Assembly (NCBI RefSeq): GCF_947387555.1
Contig: NZ_CANDNZ010000007.1
Span: forward strand, 62,001 to 126,000
Direction of reading: 5' to 3'
Source: Thalassomonas sp. RHCl1
GTDB taxonomy: Bacteria; Pseudomonadota; Gammaproteobacteria; Enterobacterales; Alteromonadaceae
DNA length: 64,000 bases
The notes under the pieces are model-generated. The model was not told where the DNA came from. It searched no databases and was given only the letters and a program-made list of their open reading frames with translations. The translations under genes were made by a program, and so were the position numbers. This document shows, piece by piece, positions 49,698 through 59,877 of the stretch (position 1 is the stretch's first letter; each line of letters opens with the position of its first letter).

Positions 49698-51593
49698 ATG
49701 ACGGCTTTACCTCTTATTGTTGGCATGGGCGGCATCAACGCTGCAGGACGTACATCGTTTCATCAGGGCTTTCGCCGAATCGTTATCGATAAACTCAATG
49801 CCCGGGCACGGCAGGAAACTTTTGTCGGTTTGGCGACATTAATGAACCTGGTGAGCTACCGTGAAGGCCAGCTCTTTGATCAAGAAGGTAAGGCGATTGC
49901 ACCTGCCGATATTGAAAGCGTGTTTGGCGAACAGATCCTCAACGGCACCCTGATCCGGAAAATAGAAAACAACCACTTTGATCCGGATGCGACCCCCTGG
50001 CATCAGAAAATGACCCTGACCCCAAGCGAGCAGGGTTTTAGTTTTGAAACCCGTAAACGTGATCTACCAACGCCATTACCATCAAGCTGGCAAGTCACTG
50101 AGCTTGATGATGGCCGGGTGAAGGTGGACATTCCGGATAATTTGGATATTAAACATCACTCGGTGCGCGACAATCCCATTAAGGCGGCAGGACAGTTTCC
50201 TACCGGTTTTAAGCCGGAAAATCTTTATAACAGCCGTTATCAGCCCAGAGGTTTGCAGGCGACCATTTTTGGCGCCAGCGATGCCATACATTCAACCGGG
50301 ATTGCCTGGGAAGATATCCTGGAAAAGATCGGCGCCGATCAGATCGGAGTGTACTCGGCTTCCGTGATGGGGCAGGTACAAAATGAAGGTCTGGGCGGCA
50401 TGATGAACAACCGCTTACGCGGTGACCGGGTGTCAACGAAAAACCTGGCATTAGGTTTAAATACTATGTCTACCGATTTTATCAATGCCTATGTTACCGG
50501 TAATGTCGGTACCACCTTTACCGCTTCCGGTGCCTGCGCTACTTTTCTTTATAATATGCGCGCCGCCGTGCAGGATATGCAGGCAGGTAGGATCCGGGTA
50601 GCGATTGTCGGTAGTGCTGAAGCAGCTGTGACCCCTGAAGTGGTAGAAGGTTTTGGTAATATGAGCGCCCTGGCCAATGAAGAAGGCCTGAAAAGACTCG
50701 ATGGCACAGACAGTGTCGATCACCGCAGAACCAGCCGTCCGTTCGGGGAGAATTGCGGCTTTACCATAGGTGAAGGCGCTCAGTTTGCGGTATTAATGGA
50801 CGATGAATTGGCGCTGGAAATGGGCGCCCAGGTGATGGGATCAGTAGCCGATGTTTTTGTTAATGCCGACGGCTTTAAGAAATCTATTACTGCCCCGGGT
50901 CCGGGTAATTATATCACCATGGCAAAATCGGTGGCGCTGGCAAAAAGCATTTTAGGGGGCGAAGCCCTGGAACAGCGCAGCTTTATTCTCGCCCACGGTT
51001 CCAGTACCCCGCAAAACCGGGTAACAGAGTCCTTGATTTATGATCGCATTGCCGACAGTTTTAATATCAGCAACTGGCCGGTAGCAGCCCCTAAAGCCTT
51101 TGTCGGTCATACCATAGGCCCTGCCAGTGGTGATCAGCTGGCGATGGCGCTGGGTATTTTTGCCCATAACATTATGCCGGGAGTGACCACAATCGATAAG
51201 GTGGCGGATGATGTTCATGATGAAAGATTAAACATTGCCACCGAGCACTGGACTTGCCCGGATATGGACGTGGCTTTTATCAACTCCAAGGGTTTTGGCG
51301 GCAATAATGCCACGGCGGCTATCTTTTCACCTAAGGTGACGCTGTCGATGATGGAAAAACGTTACGGTAAAGAAGCCTTTGCCGGTTATCAGCAGAAGCT
51401 GCAGCAGGTAGAACAGGCGCAGGCCCGTTACCAGCAAAATGCCGATAATGGCCAGTTTGGCTTGATCTATAAGTTTGGCCAGGGCCAGATTGATGAGAAT
51501 GACATCAAGATCAGCGAACAGTCGATATCCGTGCCCGGGTTTAAGCATGACATCACTTTACCGACATCTAATCCGTTTGAAGATATGGTCTAG
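49698..51593 (+). CDS. fabY: Beta-ketoacyl-ACP synthase FabY
   Basis: 631 residues, matching the long FabY type first described in Pseudomonas (begins LPLIVGMGGINAAGRTSFHQ, as FabY proteins do). Thiolase-fold catalytic residues: Cys 280 in ASGACATF, His 433 in AHGSSTPQNR and His 471 in VGHTIGPASGDQ, with the closing GFGGNNATAA loop. FabY condenses acetyl-CoA with malonyl-ACP to start fatty acid synthesis in place of FabH. A full terminator follows. Confidence 0.9.
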   Translation: MTALPLIVGMGGINAAGRTSFHQGFRRIVIDKLNARARQETFVGLATLMNLVSYREGQLFDQEGKAIAPADIESVFGEQILNGTLIRKIENNHFDPDATPWHQKMTLTPSEQGFSFETRKRDLPTPLPSSWQVTELDDGRVKVDIPDNLDIKHHSVRDNPIKAAGQFPTGFKPENLYNSRYQPRGLQATIFGASDAIHSTGIAWEDILEKIGADQIGVYSASVMGQVQNEGLGGMMNNRLRGDRVSTKNLALGLNTMSTDFINAYVTGNVGTTFTASGACATFLYNMRAAVQDMQAGRIRVAIVGSAEAAVTPEVVEGFGNMSALANEEGLKRLDGTDSVDHRRTSRPFGENCGFTIGEGAQFAVLMDDELALEMGAQVMGSVADVFVNADGFKKSITAPGPGNYITMAKSVALAKSILGGEALEQRSFILAHGSSTPQNRVTESLIYDRIADSFNISNWPVAAPKAFVGHTIGPASGDQLAMALGIFAHNIMPGVTTIDKVADDVHDERLNIATEHWTCPDMDVAFINSKGFGGNNATAAIFSPKVTLSMMEKRYGKEAFAGYQQKLQQVEQAQARYQQNADNGQFGLIYKFGQGQIDENDIKISEQSISVPGFKHDITLPTSNPFEDMV

Positions 51594-51620
51594 GGTTAAC
51601 AACTAAACCTTTGTTATTTG

Positions 51621-51644
51621 AAAAGAGGCTACGGCCTCTTTTTT
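51621..51644 (+). terminator. Rho-independent terminator of fabY
   Basis: AAAAGAGGC (51621-51629), loop TACG, GCCTCTTTT (51634-51642), then TT. Perfect 9-bp stem. Confidence 0.92.
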
Positions 51645-51763
51645 ATGTTCAGGAGGAACGGTATGCCATGATCACATGGATGTGAAAGAATGGCGATGTT
51701 CAGGAGGCACGGTATGCCATGATTACATGGATGTGAAAGAATGGCGATGTTCAGGAGGAACGG
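51645..51763. repeat. 51-bp tandem repeat (minisatellite), two units plus partial
   Basis: ATGTTCAGGAGG recurs at 51645, 51696 and 51747, exactly 51 bp apart; the two full units differ at very few positions. Each full unit holds AGGAGG, a 6-base spacer and ATG CCA TGA, i.e. a strong ribosome-site look-alike before a two-codon frame. The rest of the gap to cysJ (51764-51956) is A/T-rich with no gene. Confidence 0.93.
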
Positions 51764-51956
51764 TATTTTACACCTTCCTTAGTAACAGCAGGAATAAACA
51801 AGTGCAAACCTGTTTGTTATCTGAACGAAAAGCACTTTTTCACTTCATTAACGCTTATATACACTTTTGGAATAAAAAATCATTTTCTATTCTTTTTAAT
51901 TTCGTTTTGCTTTGTCTATCCTGTCGCTATCAAATTTAATGGGCGAAGTATCTGTT

Positions 51957-53768
51957 ATGTTGCCAAAGCAGCGAAATTTAAGTCAAACCATGTTGGATGC
52001 GGATCAGTTGGCATCCCTTCAACAAACCATAGGTAGTTATTCTCCACTTCAGCTTGCCTGGGCCAGTGGTTATTTAGCCGCGAAAAGCGAGCAGTCTTCG
52101 GTGGCGGTATTACCGGCGGCGCAAGCGGCGGTTTCATCGACGTTAACCATTTTATACGTTTCCCAAACAGGTAATGCCAAAGGTGTGGCGCAGCAGTTGG
52201 CGCAAAGCGCTGAAGCGGCGGGGATCACAGTTAATTTAAAAAATGTTGCCGACTATAAAGCGAAGTCGCTGAAGTCGGAAACACACCTGTTAATCGTTGC
52301 CAGTACCAACGGCGAAGGTGAAGCGCCGGATGACGGCCTTGAATTCCATGAGTTCTTGTTTTCGAAAAAAGCCCCTAAACTGCCGAACTTGAAATATAGT
52401 GTTTTGGCATTAGGGGACAGCAGTTATGAGTTCTTCTGCCAGACGGGTAAAGATTTTGATGAACGCCTTAAAGCCTTGGGTGCAACCCAGGTAAGCGCCA
52501 GGGTTGACTGTGACGTCGACTACGACAGCGATGCCAAGGCCTGGAGCACACAAATTGTTGAAACCTTAAAGGAAGAGCTGACGTCATCTGCTGACGCCCT
52601 GGCGCCTGTAGTGAACCTGCCGGTTTCAAACAGCGCTGACAGCAGTTACAACAAGCAAAACCCTTATGCTGCAGAGTTTCTGGTAAGTCAGAAAATTACC
52701 GGTCGGGAGTCGGCAAAAGATGTCCGTCATATCGAAATTGACCTGGGCGAGTCCGGATTAACTTATCAGCCGGGTGATGCTCTGGGTGTCTGGTTCGAAA
52801 ATGACCAGGTCCTGGTAGATGAATTGCTCCAGCTGTTGGCTTTTTCCGGGGATGAGCAGGTTACTTTCAGCAAAGACGATAGTGAACAAACGCTTGCTAT
52901 TAGCGAAGCCCTGGTTTCTGTGTTTGAAATTACCCAGACGGCACCGTCATTTGTTGATTTTTGGGCAAAAACATCCGGTTCGGCCGAGCTATTGACTCTG
53001 GCGGAAGATAAAAATGCTTTAAGGGAGTTTGCCGCTAATCATCAGCTGGTGGATATCCTGAAATTAGCTCCGGCACAAGTAACGCCTCAGGAACTGATTG
53101 ACACCTTACGTAAAATGACGCCACGTCTGTATTCTATTGCTTCGAGCCAGGCAGAGGTAGATGAAGAAGTTCATTTAACCGTAGGCCTGGTGAGTTATGA
53201 GCGAGATGGCAAAACCCGCCTTGGCGGCGCATCCGGCTATCTGGCCCAGCGTCTTGAAGAAGGCGCTAAGGTAAAAGTTTTTGTTGAGCATAATGATAAC
53301 TTCCGCTTGCCGGAAAGTGATGATACCCCGGTGATCATGATCGGGCCGGGCACAGGTGTTGCACCGTTCAGGGCCTTTATGCAAGAGCGTGAAGCCCGGG
53401 ATGCCGGTGGTGATAACTGGATGTTCTTCGGCGATCAAACCTTTACCCAGGACTTTCTCTACCAGGTGGAATGGCAAAATTACCTGAAATCCGGCCTGCT
53501 GACTAAGATGAATGTTGCCTTCTCCCGGGATCAGGCAGAGAAAATCTATGTTCAGGACAGGTTAAAAGAGCAGGCAAAAGAAGTTTTTGCCTGGTTAGAG
53601 CGCGGTGCTCATCTGTATGTCTGTGGTGATGCCAATCGTATGGCCAAAGATGTTCACAATACGCTGCTTGAGATCATTGCCGAACAAGGCGGTTTATCTA
53701 CAGAGCAGGCAGAAGATTATTTAAAAACGTTACGGGTAAGTAAACGTTACCAGAAGGATGTGTACTAA
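51957..53768 (+). CDS. cysJ: Sulfite reductase flavoprotein alpha subunit
   Basis: 603 residues from the ATG at 51957 ([11 protein letters not shown], the usual CysJ-like start); the TTG at 51912 and the ATG at 51939 would add non-conserved residues. Flavodoxin domain ~60-210 ([45 protein letters not shown]). FAD domain contains [14 protein letters not shown] domain has [18 protein letters not shown] and ends KRYQKDVY. It passes electrons from NADPH via FAD and FMN to CysI. Its stop overlaps the start of cysI. CysB control is expected but no site was identified. Confidence 0.96.
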   Translation: MLPKQRNLSQTMLDADQLASLQQTIGSYSPLQLAWASGYLAAKSEQSSVAVLPAAQAAVSSTLTILYVSQTGNAKGVAQQLAQSAEAAGITVNLKNVADYKAKSLKSETHLLIVASTNGEGEAPDDGLEFHEFLFSKKAPKLPNLKYSVLALGDSSYEFFCQTGKDFDERLKALGATQVSARVDCDVDYDSDAKAWSTQIVETLKEELTSSADALAPVVNLPVSNSADSSYNKQNPYAAEFLVSQKITGRESAKDVRHIEIDLGESGLTYQPGDALGVWFENDQVLVDELLQLLAFSGDEQVTFSKDDSEQTLAISEALVSVFEITQTAPSFVDFWAKTSGSAELLTLAEDKNALREFAANHQLVDILKLAPAQVTPQELIDTLRKMTPRLYSIASSQAEVDEEVHLTVGLVSYERDGKTRLGGASGYLAQRLEEGAKVKVFVEHNDNFRLPESDDTPVIMIGPGTGVAPFRAFMQEREARDAGGDNWMFFGDQTFTQDFLYQVEWQNYLKSGLLTKMNVAFSRDQAEKIYVQDRLKEQAKEVFAWLERGAHLYVCGDANRMAKDVHNTLLEIIAEQGGLSTEQAEDYLKTLRVSKRYQKDVY

Positions 53769-55492
53769 TGAGCACCACAGAAATTAATCCGGATTTAGTT
53801 GTTGACGGCAAGCTGGCAGACAACGAACGTTTAAAAGGCCAGAGCGACTTGTTGCGCGGCACTATTACCCAGGATTTAGGCGATCAGATGACAGGTGGTT
53901 TTACCGCCGATAACTTCCAGCTGATCCGCTTCCACGGCATGTACCAGCAGGATGACCGGGATATTCGCGCCGAGCGCCAGAAGCAAAAACTGGAGCCTTT
54001 GCATAACGTGATGTTACGTGCCCGTATGCCCGGCGGTATTATTACCCCGAAGCAATGGTTGGCGATCGATAAGTTTTCCCAGGAAAAAACCAGTTACGGC
54101 AGTATCCGTATTACTACCCGCCAGACTTTCCAGTTTCACGGGGTATTAAAGCCGAACATTAAGCTGATGCACCAAACCCTGAACGACTACGGCATAGACT
54201 CTATCGCCACGGCAGGGGACGTGAACCGTAACGTACTTTGTACTTCTAACCCGGTGGAGTCTGAGCTGCACCAGGAAGCCTATGAATGGGCCAAAAAAAT
54301 CAGTGAGCATTTATTGCCTAAGACCAAGGCCTATGCCGAAATCTGGCTAGACGGCGAAAAAGTGCAGGGCGGTAAGGTTGAAGAAGAGCCTATTTTAGGC
54401 AGTAATTATCTGCCCCGTAAATTTAAAACCACGGTTGTGATCCCGCCGCAAAACGATGTGGATGTGCATGCCAATGATCTCAACTTTGTCGCCATTGCCG
54501 AAAACGGCAAGCTGGTTGGTTTTAACGTCCTGGTCGGCGGCGGTCTGGCCATGACCCATGGCGATAAGAGTACTTACCCGCGTAAAGCGGAAGACTTTGG
54601 TTTTGTGCCGCTGGAAAATACCCTGGACGTTGCCGCAGCTGTGGTCACCACCCAGCGGGATTATGGTAACCGGGTTAACCGGAAAAATGCCAAAACCAAA
54701 TACACTTTAGACCGTATCGGCGTTGACGTCTTTAAGGCGGAAGTCGAGCAAAGAGCCGGCGTTAAATTCAGCGACAGCCGTCCTTATGAATTTACCGGTC
54801 GTGGCGATCGTATCGGCTGGGTTGAAGGCATAGATAATAAACATCACTTAACCCTGTTTATTCAAAGCGGCCGTTTACTGGACTATCCGGATAAGCCCCT
54901 TAAATCAGGTGTTGCGGAAATCGCAAAAATCCATAAAGGGGATTTTCGCATGACCGCCAACCAGAACCTGATCATTGCCGGTGTTGCCGAGCAGGATAAG
55001 GCAAAAATTGAAGAAATTGCCCGAGCCCACGGCCTGATTGATGACAATAATACCGTGCAGCGGGAAAACTCCATGGCCTGTGTGTCATTGCCGACTTGTC
55101 CGTTAGCCATGGCAGAAGCCGAACGTTACCTGCCGACGATGATCGGCCATGTTGAAGGTTTGCTGGCCAAGCATGAATTAACGGATGAGCATATTATTTT
55201 CCGTATCGTCGGTTGCCCTAACGGCTGTGGCCGGGCAATGCTGGCGGAAATCGGCTTAGTGGGTAAAGGACCGGGTAAATATAATGTTTATCTGGGGGGC
55301 AATAAGAACGGTACCCGTATTCCTAAGTTATTTAAAGAGAACCTCGACGAACAGGCGATATTGGCGGAGCTGGATCAGCTGATTGGCCGTTGGGGACGTG
55401 AGCGCAATGAAAACGAAGATTTTGGCGATTTTGTTATCCGTGTCGGGGTAGTGGCCGAAGTCATCGTCAGCGTAAGGGACTTTCATGACTAA
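53768..55492 (+). CDS. cysI: Sulfite reductase hemoprotein beta subunit
   Basis: 574 residues, overlapping cysJ by one base (TAATG). N-terminal [20 protein letters not shown] and [15 protein letters not shown] bind sulfite/siroheme. The [4Fe-4S]-siroheme cysteines are in [10 protein letters not shown] and CPNGCGRA. It reduces sulfite to sulfide with six electrons from CysJ. Full family length. Its end overlaps cysH by 8 bases, so the three genes are a tightly coupled operon. Confidence 0.97.
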   Translation: MSTTEINPDLVVDGKLADNERLKGQSDLLRGTITQDLGDQMTGGFTADNFQLIRFHGMYQQDDRDIRAERQKQKLEPLHNVMLRARMPGGIITPKQWLAIDKFSQEKTSYGSIRITTRQTFQFHGVLKPNIKLMHQTLNDYGIDSIATAGDVNRNVLCTSNPVESELHQEAYEWAKKISEHLLPKTKAYAEIWLDGEKVQGGKVEEEPILGSNYLPRKFKTTVVIPPQNDVDVHANDLNFVAIAENGKLVGFNVLVGGGLAMTHGDKSTYPRKAEDFGFVPLENTLDVAAAVVTTQRDYGNRVNRKNAKTKYTLDRIGVDVFKAEVEQRAGVKFSDSRPYEFTGRGDRIGWVEGIDNKHHLTLFIQSGRLLDYPDKPLKSGVAEIAKIHKGDFRMTANQNLIIAGVAEQDKAKIEEIARAHGLIDDNNTVQRENSMACVSLPTCPLAMAEAERYLPTMIGHVEGLLAKHELTDEHIIFRIVGCPNGCGRAMLAEIGLVGKGPGKYNVYLGGNKNGTRIPKLFKENLDEQAILAELDQLIGRWGRERNENEDFGDFVIRVGVVAEVIVSVRDFHD

Positions 55493-56225
55493 AGCGGCAA
55501 TTAATAACAGGTTTCCGGCATCTTTGCCGGAGCCCTGGTTAAACCAGTGGAATGAATTGCTGGAACAGCAGTCTCCGATGGAGCGGGTGGAATGGGCAAT
55601 GGAAAACTTGCCCGGCCATTTCGTGCTGTCATCCAGTTTTGGTATCCAGTCGGCGGTGATGTTGCATATGATGACGCAAATCGACCCTGATATTCCGGTG
55701 CTGGTGACCGATACCGGGCATTTGTTTCCGGAAACCTATCGTTTCATCGATGAACTGACCGAGCGTTTTAACTTAAACCTGCAGGTATACAGCGCCAAAG
55801 AAAGTGCCTCCTGGCAGCTGGCCAAATATGGCAAGGCGTGGGAGCAGGGCAGTGATGCGCTGAAAAAATATAACCGTCTTAACAAGGTGGAACCGCTTGA
55901 GCGTGGCTTGTCCGAGTTAAATGCCGGTACCTGGTTTTCCGGGGTGCGCCGCCAGCAGACGGAGCACAGGAAAGGTTTGTCTGTGGTCAGCATTTTACGG
56001 GGGCGCTTTAAAGTACACCCGATCATCGACTGGAGTAATAAAGATATTCACCAGTACCTGACTAAACATGGTCTGCCTTATCATCCTTTATGGGATCAAG
56101 GTTATGTTTCCGTGGGGGATGTGCATAGCACCAGGCCGTTAACCTTAGGCATGGATGAAAGCGATACCCGTTTTGCCGGGATGCAGCGCGAATGTGGTCT
56201 GCATACGGATGGTGACGGTATTTAG
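55485..56225 (+). CDS. cysH: Phosphoadenylyl-sulfate (PAPS) reductase
   Basis: 246 residues. ATP-pyrophosphatase-like fold: [20 protein letters not shown] (P-loop region), [36 protein letters not shown]. The C-terminal ECGLH motif holds the catalytic Cys. No additional CC-type iron-sulfur cysteines, so the thioredoxin-dependent PAPS type. Reduces PAPS to sulfite, feeding CysJI. Last gene of the operon; a GC-rich stem (AGCCCC/GGGGCT, 56224-56250) follows and may terminate it. Confidence 0.96.
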   Translation: MTKAAINNRFPASLPEPWLNQWNELLEQQSPMERVEWAMENLPGHFVLSSSFGIQSAVMLHMMTQIDPDIPVLVTDTGHLFPETYRFIDELTERFNLNLQVYSAKESASWQLAKYGKAWEQGSDALKKYNRLNKVEPLERGLSELNAGTWFSGVRRQQTEHRKGLSVVSILRGRFKVHPIIDWSNKDIHQYLTKHGLPYHPLWDQGYVSVGDVHSTRPLTLGMDESDTRFAGMQRECGLHTDGDGI

Positions 56226-56292
56226 CCCCTCTGCCTGTTTATCGGGGGCTGGAACCGGCTTTTTAGCGCAGGGCTAATAATAGAAAGGCATG

Positions 56293-57198
56293 CTATAACT
56301 GGAAATGATGGCCGAGTTTGAGCTTTAATTCATCCAGGTATTTAGTCTCGGCATTATCGCCGATTAAAGAGGCTAACTCTGTACCCACAGGTGTGAACTT
56401 ATAAAAGCGGATCACGGTATTTGCCCCTTTAGCCGTTAAATCCAGCGGCGAACCATTATAAAGGAAGTGCAGTTGCTCTCCTTTGGCCAGAGAGCTGGAC
56501 TCGGTTTCCTGGATGAACAGCAAGTTATTGTCCGATAAGGTCAACAGGTCGGCATAACTTAAACCGTGGTGGCTTAAATTGAGGTTTTGCTCGCGGTTCT
56601 TATCGAAAAAATTAAACAGGCCGGGTTGTATATAGCTGCCGGAGATGATCCGGATGTTTTTCTTGCCCTGATCTTTAACCGCCAGCGAGCAGGCCTTGGC
56701 CAGCAGCTTGGCGTCATTGATACTCATATTACGGAATATTTTCAAAGCCTTTAATGAAAAGGTCCCGGGCTGGGAAATTTCACCCGAGAGGATTTTCGCC
56801 CATAACTCCTGCATGGTTTTATTGCTGACTTCTTCCGCCAGGGAAATAAAGCGGTTAAACCAGTCTTGATCTGCCTTGTCGGTGATTTCACTTTCAGAGC
56901 AGTAGGCCAGGGCTTTTTGGATGATGCTTTCCATATTCTGCTGTTTGCGTAAACTGAGCAGTCGTTCGCGTTTGCGGGATCTGTCTTCTAATGGCATCTG
57001 CTTATCGGGTGACACCAGGCCGCCGTCTAAGACAAATTGTTTGGCCAGATTGAGTAGTTGCATTTGTGAACTGGCGCCGGAAACCGATGTCTGATGACCG
57101 CTCTCTTTGGCGGGAACTTTAGCCGGGGTAGCTTCAAGTTTGGTGCTACTTGCCGGTACCACTGCCGGAGTGTTCGTTGCGGGTTTCGTTATCTTCAT
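56293..57198 (-). CDS. TIGR03899 family protein
   Basis: 301 residues. The N-terminal ~45 residues are Pro/Ala/Lys/Thr-rich and probably disordered. Residues ~70-301 carry the conserved part: RSRKRERLLSLRKQQNMESI, then KADQDWFNRFISLAEEVSNK, MQELWAKILSGEISQPGTFS and a C-terminal half with FYKFTPVGTELASLIG. The family is known from marine gammaproteobacteria with unknown function. Soluble, no signal peptide. Stand-alone gene converging on cysH. Confidence 0.82.
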   Translation of the reverse strand: MKITKPATNTPAVVPASSTKLEATPAKVPAKESGHQTSVSGASSQMQLLNLAKQFVLDGGLVSPDKQMPLEDRSRKRERLLSLRKQQNMESIIQKALAYCSESEITDKADQDWFNRFISLAEEVSNKTMQELWAKILSGEISQPGTFSLKALKIFRNMSINDAKLLAKACSLAVKDQGKKNIRIISGSYIQPGLFNFFDKNREQNLNLSHHGLSYADLLTLSDNNLLFIQETESSSLAKGEQLHFLYNGSPLDLTAKGANTVIRFYKFTPVGTELASLIGDNAETKYLDELKLKLGHHFQL

Positions 57199-57554
57199 CT
57201 TGCTACCTTAAACTCAAACCTGTGCTTATGCGGTCAATGTGATTAACAGCGGTAAATAAAGGGAATATTCATCGCAAATTCCGGACAAAATCGGGGGATT
57301 TTTGCCTGCTCCAGTGTAATCATATTTAACGGCGATTCCTATATAAGTGTCTTGTTTACCTTTCATTTTTTAATATACTTAGAACAAAGCATTGAAAGAT
57401 TGTATTTTATTACATTGATTTGTTGAATATTTAGAATCTGACTTTTATTATGTAGTAGAATGTTATATAAAAATAGTTTCAAGTTACAGTGATAATAATC
57501 CAACGAGAAGCAGACTTAACTAGTTGAAGTTTTTACTAGTTATTTGAGGACAGT
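57199..57554. other. A/T-rich divergent intergenic region
   Basis: 356 bases between two divergent genes, strongly A/T-rich from about 57355 to 57545. It should carry promoters for both. I could not assign specific elements, and no small gene is convincing. Confidence 0.45.
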
Positions 57555-59780
57555 ATGCAGGCTACAGAAAACACTAACGACGATTTTTTGTTTATTGATG
57601 ATAGCGACGAAGATGACATTATCGATGAACTAAATGGTGATGCTTGGAAAGTGTTGATCGTTGATGATGATCCGGAAATTCATTCTGTTACTCAATTAGC
57701 CTTATCTGACCTTGTGGTATTGGGGCGCCGCCTCGAATATTTACACGCCTATTCCGGCAAAGATGCCTGCGAACTTATTGAAGAACATGATGACATAGTG
57801 CTGGTATTGCTCGATGTGGTTATGGAAACGGATGATGCCGGTTTGAATGTTGTTAAGCATATCCGTGAAGAATTATGCCGCGAAGATATACGCATAGTAT
57901 TGCGCACCGGGCAACCCGGTTATGCTCCGGAAGAAAGTGTCATTAAAGATTATGATATTAATGACTATAAAACTAAAACCGAATTGACCCGCCGTAAACT
58001 GGTGACCACAGTTTATGCGGCTATCCGCTCCTACCAGCAAATTTCTACCGTCAGCCAAAACCGTATCGGGCTGGAAAAAATTATTGAAGCCGCTGCCGAC
58101 TTACTCGAACTGCATTCGGTGCAGGCATTCGGGCAGGGAGTCTTACAACAACTTAACCGCTTGCTGGGCGATGACGTCTGTGGTTTGTTCTGCGCCCGCG
58201 GTCAGGGCATTATCAGCAGCGCCGATGATTTAAGTTTTTATATTTTAGGCCAGCAGGGGCACTCCGCAGTTATTGTTAACCAAAAACTCGATACCCTGAA
58301 AAATGAGCAGATCAGCTCGCAGGTCGCTTCTTGTTTCGGGCAAAAGCAGCATAATTTCGATGATAAAAATGTCAGCTTATATCTGGCCAGCGGCGGTTAT
58401 CGTGCCGTTATTTATTTAGAGTTAGCCAATGAGTTAACGGAAACCCAGCAGCAGCTGATCGAGGTTTTTCTTACCAATATCGCTATTGGTTATGAGAATG
58501 TACATTTATTCCAGAAATTACGTAATGCTGCCTATAAAGACTGGTTAACCGAACTGCCCAACCGGCTGGAATTTGTTAATTTATTAGATCAGTTTTCCAA
58601 CAGCGATAATCAGGACCTGGTCGCGGCCCTGGTGGATATCAATCATTTCAGTGATATCAATGACGGTTTAGGACAAGATGTCGGTAATCTCTTGCTAGCG
58701 GCTGTGGCAAGGCGTTTGTCCGGATTAAGTGAGGAGTGTCAGATTGCCCGTGTCGGCGCCGATGTTTTTGGTGTGATAGGGCCGAGTGAGTTTATCAATC
58801 CCGATCACCTCAGTGCTTTGTTCTACCAGCCTTTTGATGCCGGCGAGCAGAAGTTGCCTATTAATGCTTGTATTGGTTTTTGCACCAAAGAATATGCCCG
58901 CCTGCCGGGAGTTAAAGTATTAAACCAAATTAACATCGCCCTGAATTTGGCCAAGAAAAATCGTGAACAACACTGCATGTACTATATGCAGGAAATGGAA
59001 GACAAGACCCTGTGGCGCCTGGGTATGATACGTCAGTTAAGAACTGATTTTTCCGAAAATCGCCTGGAACTTTGGTATCAGCCGCAGCTGAGTTTGGAAA
59101 CGGGAAAAGTGATAGGAGCCGAAGCCTTATTGCGCTGGCGCACCGCCGACGGCGCTTTTATTTCTCCGGAAATCTTTATCCCGCTGGCGGAATATTCCGG
59201 CTTGATCATCGAAATCGGCGACTGGGTCATCAATCAGGCCTGTTTACAAATCACGACCCTGGAAGAGCAGGGCTTTGACCAGGTCAGTATCTCCGTTAAT
59301 GTCTCCATTCCTCAGTTCAGACGCAGTAATTTCGTCGATAATATTATCGAGACTACTAAGGCCCATCAAGTACAAGCAAGTAAGTTAGAGCTGGAAATCA
59401 CTGAAAATATCCTGATGGATGAACCTCAGGTGGTCATTGATTCTTTATTAAAGCTGAAAGAGCAGGGGATCAGTATTGCCCTGGATGATTTTGGTACCGG
59501 TTACTCTTCTTTGAGTTACCTGCAAAAACTGCCTTTTGATCGCTTGAAAGTGGATCGCTCTTTTGTCAACGACATTACCCAGCCGGGACAGTCTCTAATT
59601 GCCGATACTATTATTAATTTAGGCAAGCAAATGAACCTTAAGGTGATTGCCGAAGGGGTTGAAGATCTCGCCCAAGAGGCGCACCTGAAAGAGCAGGGAT
59701 GTCATGAAGTGCAGGGTTACTATTATGCCAAGCCTATGCCGGAACAAGACTTCTTAGCTTTTTTGCAAAAAAATAAATAA
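57555..59780 (+). CDS. Response regulator with DUF3369, degenerate GGDEF and EAL domains
   Basis: 741 residues. Receiver domain ~30-150 with acidic pocket DDD (37-39) and phosphoacceptor Asp 87 (LVLLDVVME). A DUF3369 sensor-like region (~165-330) begins QNRIGLEKIIEAAADLLELH. The GGDEF domain (~335-470) has the signature replaced by GADVF (401-405), so it should not make cyclic di-GMP. EAL domain ~490-741 keeps EAL (523-525), ITENILMDEP, DDFGTGYSSLSYLQ and EGVE, so is probably an active phosphodiesterase. No histidine kinase gene is adjacent. Confidence 0.93.
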   Translation: MQATENTNDDFLFIDDSDEDDIIDELNGDAWKVLIVDDDPEIHSVTQLALSDLVVLGRRLEYLHAYSGKDACELIEEHDDIVLVLLDVVMETDDAGLNVVKHIREELCREDIRIVLRTGQPGYAPEESVIKDYDINDYKTKTELTRRKLVTTVYAAIRSYQQISTVSQNRIGLEKIIEAAADLLELHSVQAFGQGVLQQLNRLLGDDVCGLFCARGQGIISSADDLSFYILGQQGHSAVIVNQKLDTLKNEQISSQVASCFGQKQHNFDDKNVSLYLASGGYRAVIYLELANELTETQQQLIEVFLTNIAIGYENVHLFQKLRNAAYKDWLTELPNRLEFVNLLDQFSNSDNQDLVAALVDINHFSDINDGLGQDVGNLLLAAVARRLSGLSEECQIARVGADVFGVIGPSEFINPDHLSALFYQPFDAGEQKLPINACIGFCTKEYARLPGVKVLNQINIALNLAKKNREQHCMYYMQEMEDKTLWRLGMIRQLRTDFSENRLELWYQPQLSLETGKVIGAEALLRWRTADGAFISPEIFIPLAEYSGLIIEIGDWVINQACLQITTLEEQGFDQVSISVNVSIPQFRRSNFVDNIIETTKAHQVQASKLELEITENILMDEPQVVIDSLLKLKEQGISIALDDFGTGYSSLSYLQKLPFDRLKVDRSFVNDITQPGQSLIADTIINLGKQMNLKVIAEGVEDLAQEAHLKEQGCHEVQGYYYAKPMPEQDFLAFLQKNK

Positions 59781-59823
59781 CTGCCCTTTCTGTCTATTCT
59801 TTTAATAAATAAAACCTTATTGC

Positions 59824-59852
59824 ACCACTTAGCCGCTGAGCAGCTAAGTGGT
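59824..59852. terminator. Hairpin between convergent genes
   Basis: ACCACTTAGC (59824-59833) and GCTAAGTGGT (59843-59852): perfect 10-bp stem with a 9-base loop; likely ends the convergent transcripts. Confidence 0.75.
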
Positions 59853-59877
59853 AGTGTTTGTTGCTTTGTACGCTGAA

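Noticed and set aside
51676-51939. 87-codon ORF with a 17-residue repeat before cysJ
   Set aside because: It simply translates the 51-bp repeat and continues through A/T-rich sequence; no sign of a real protein.
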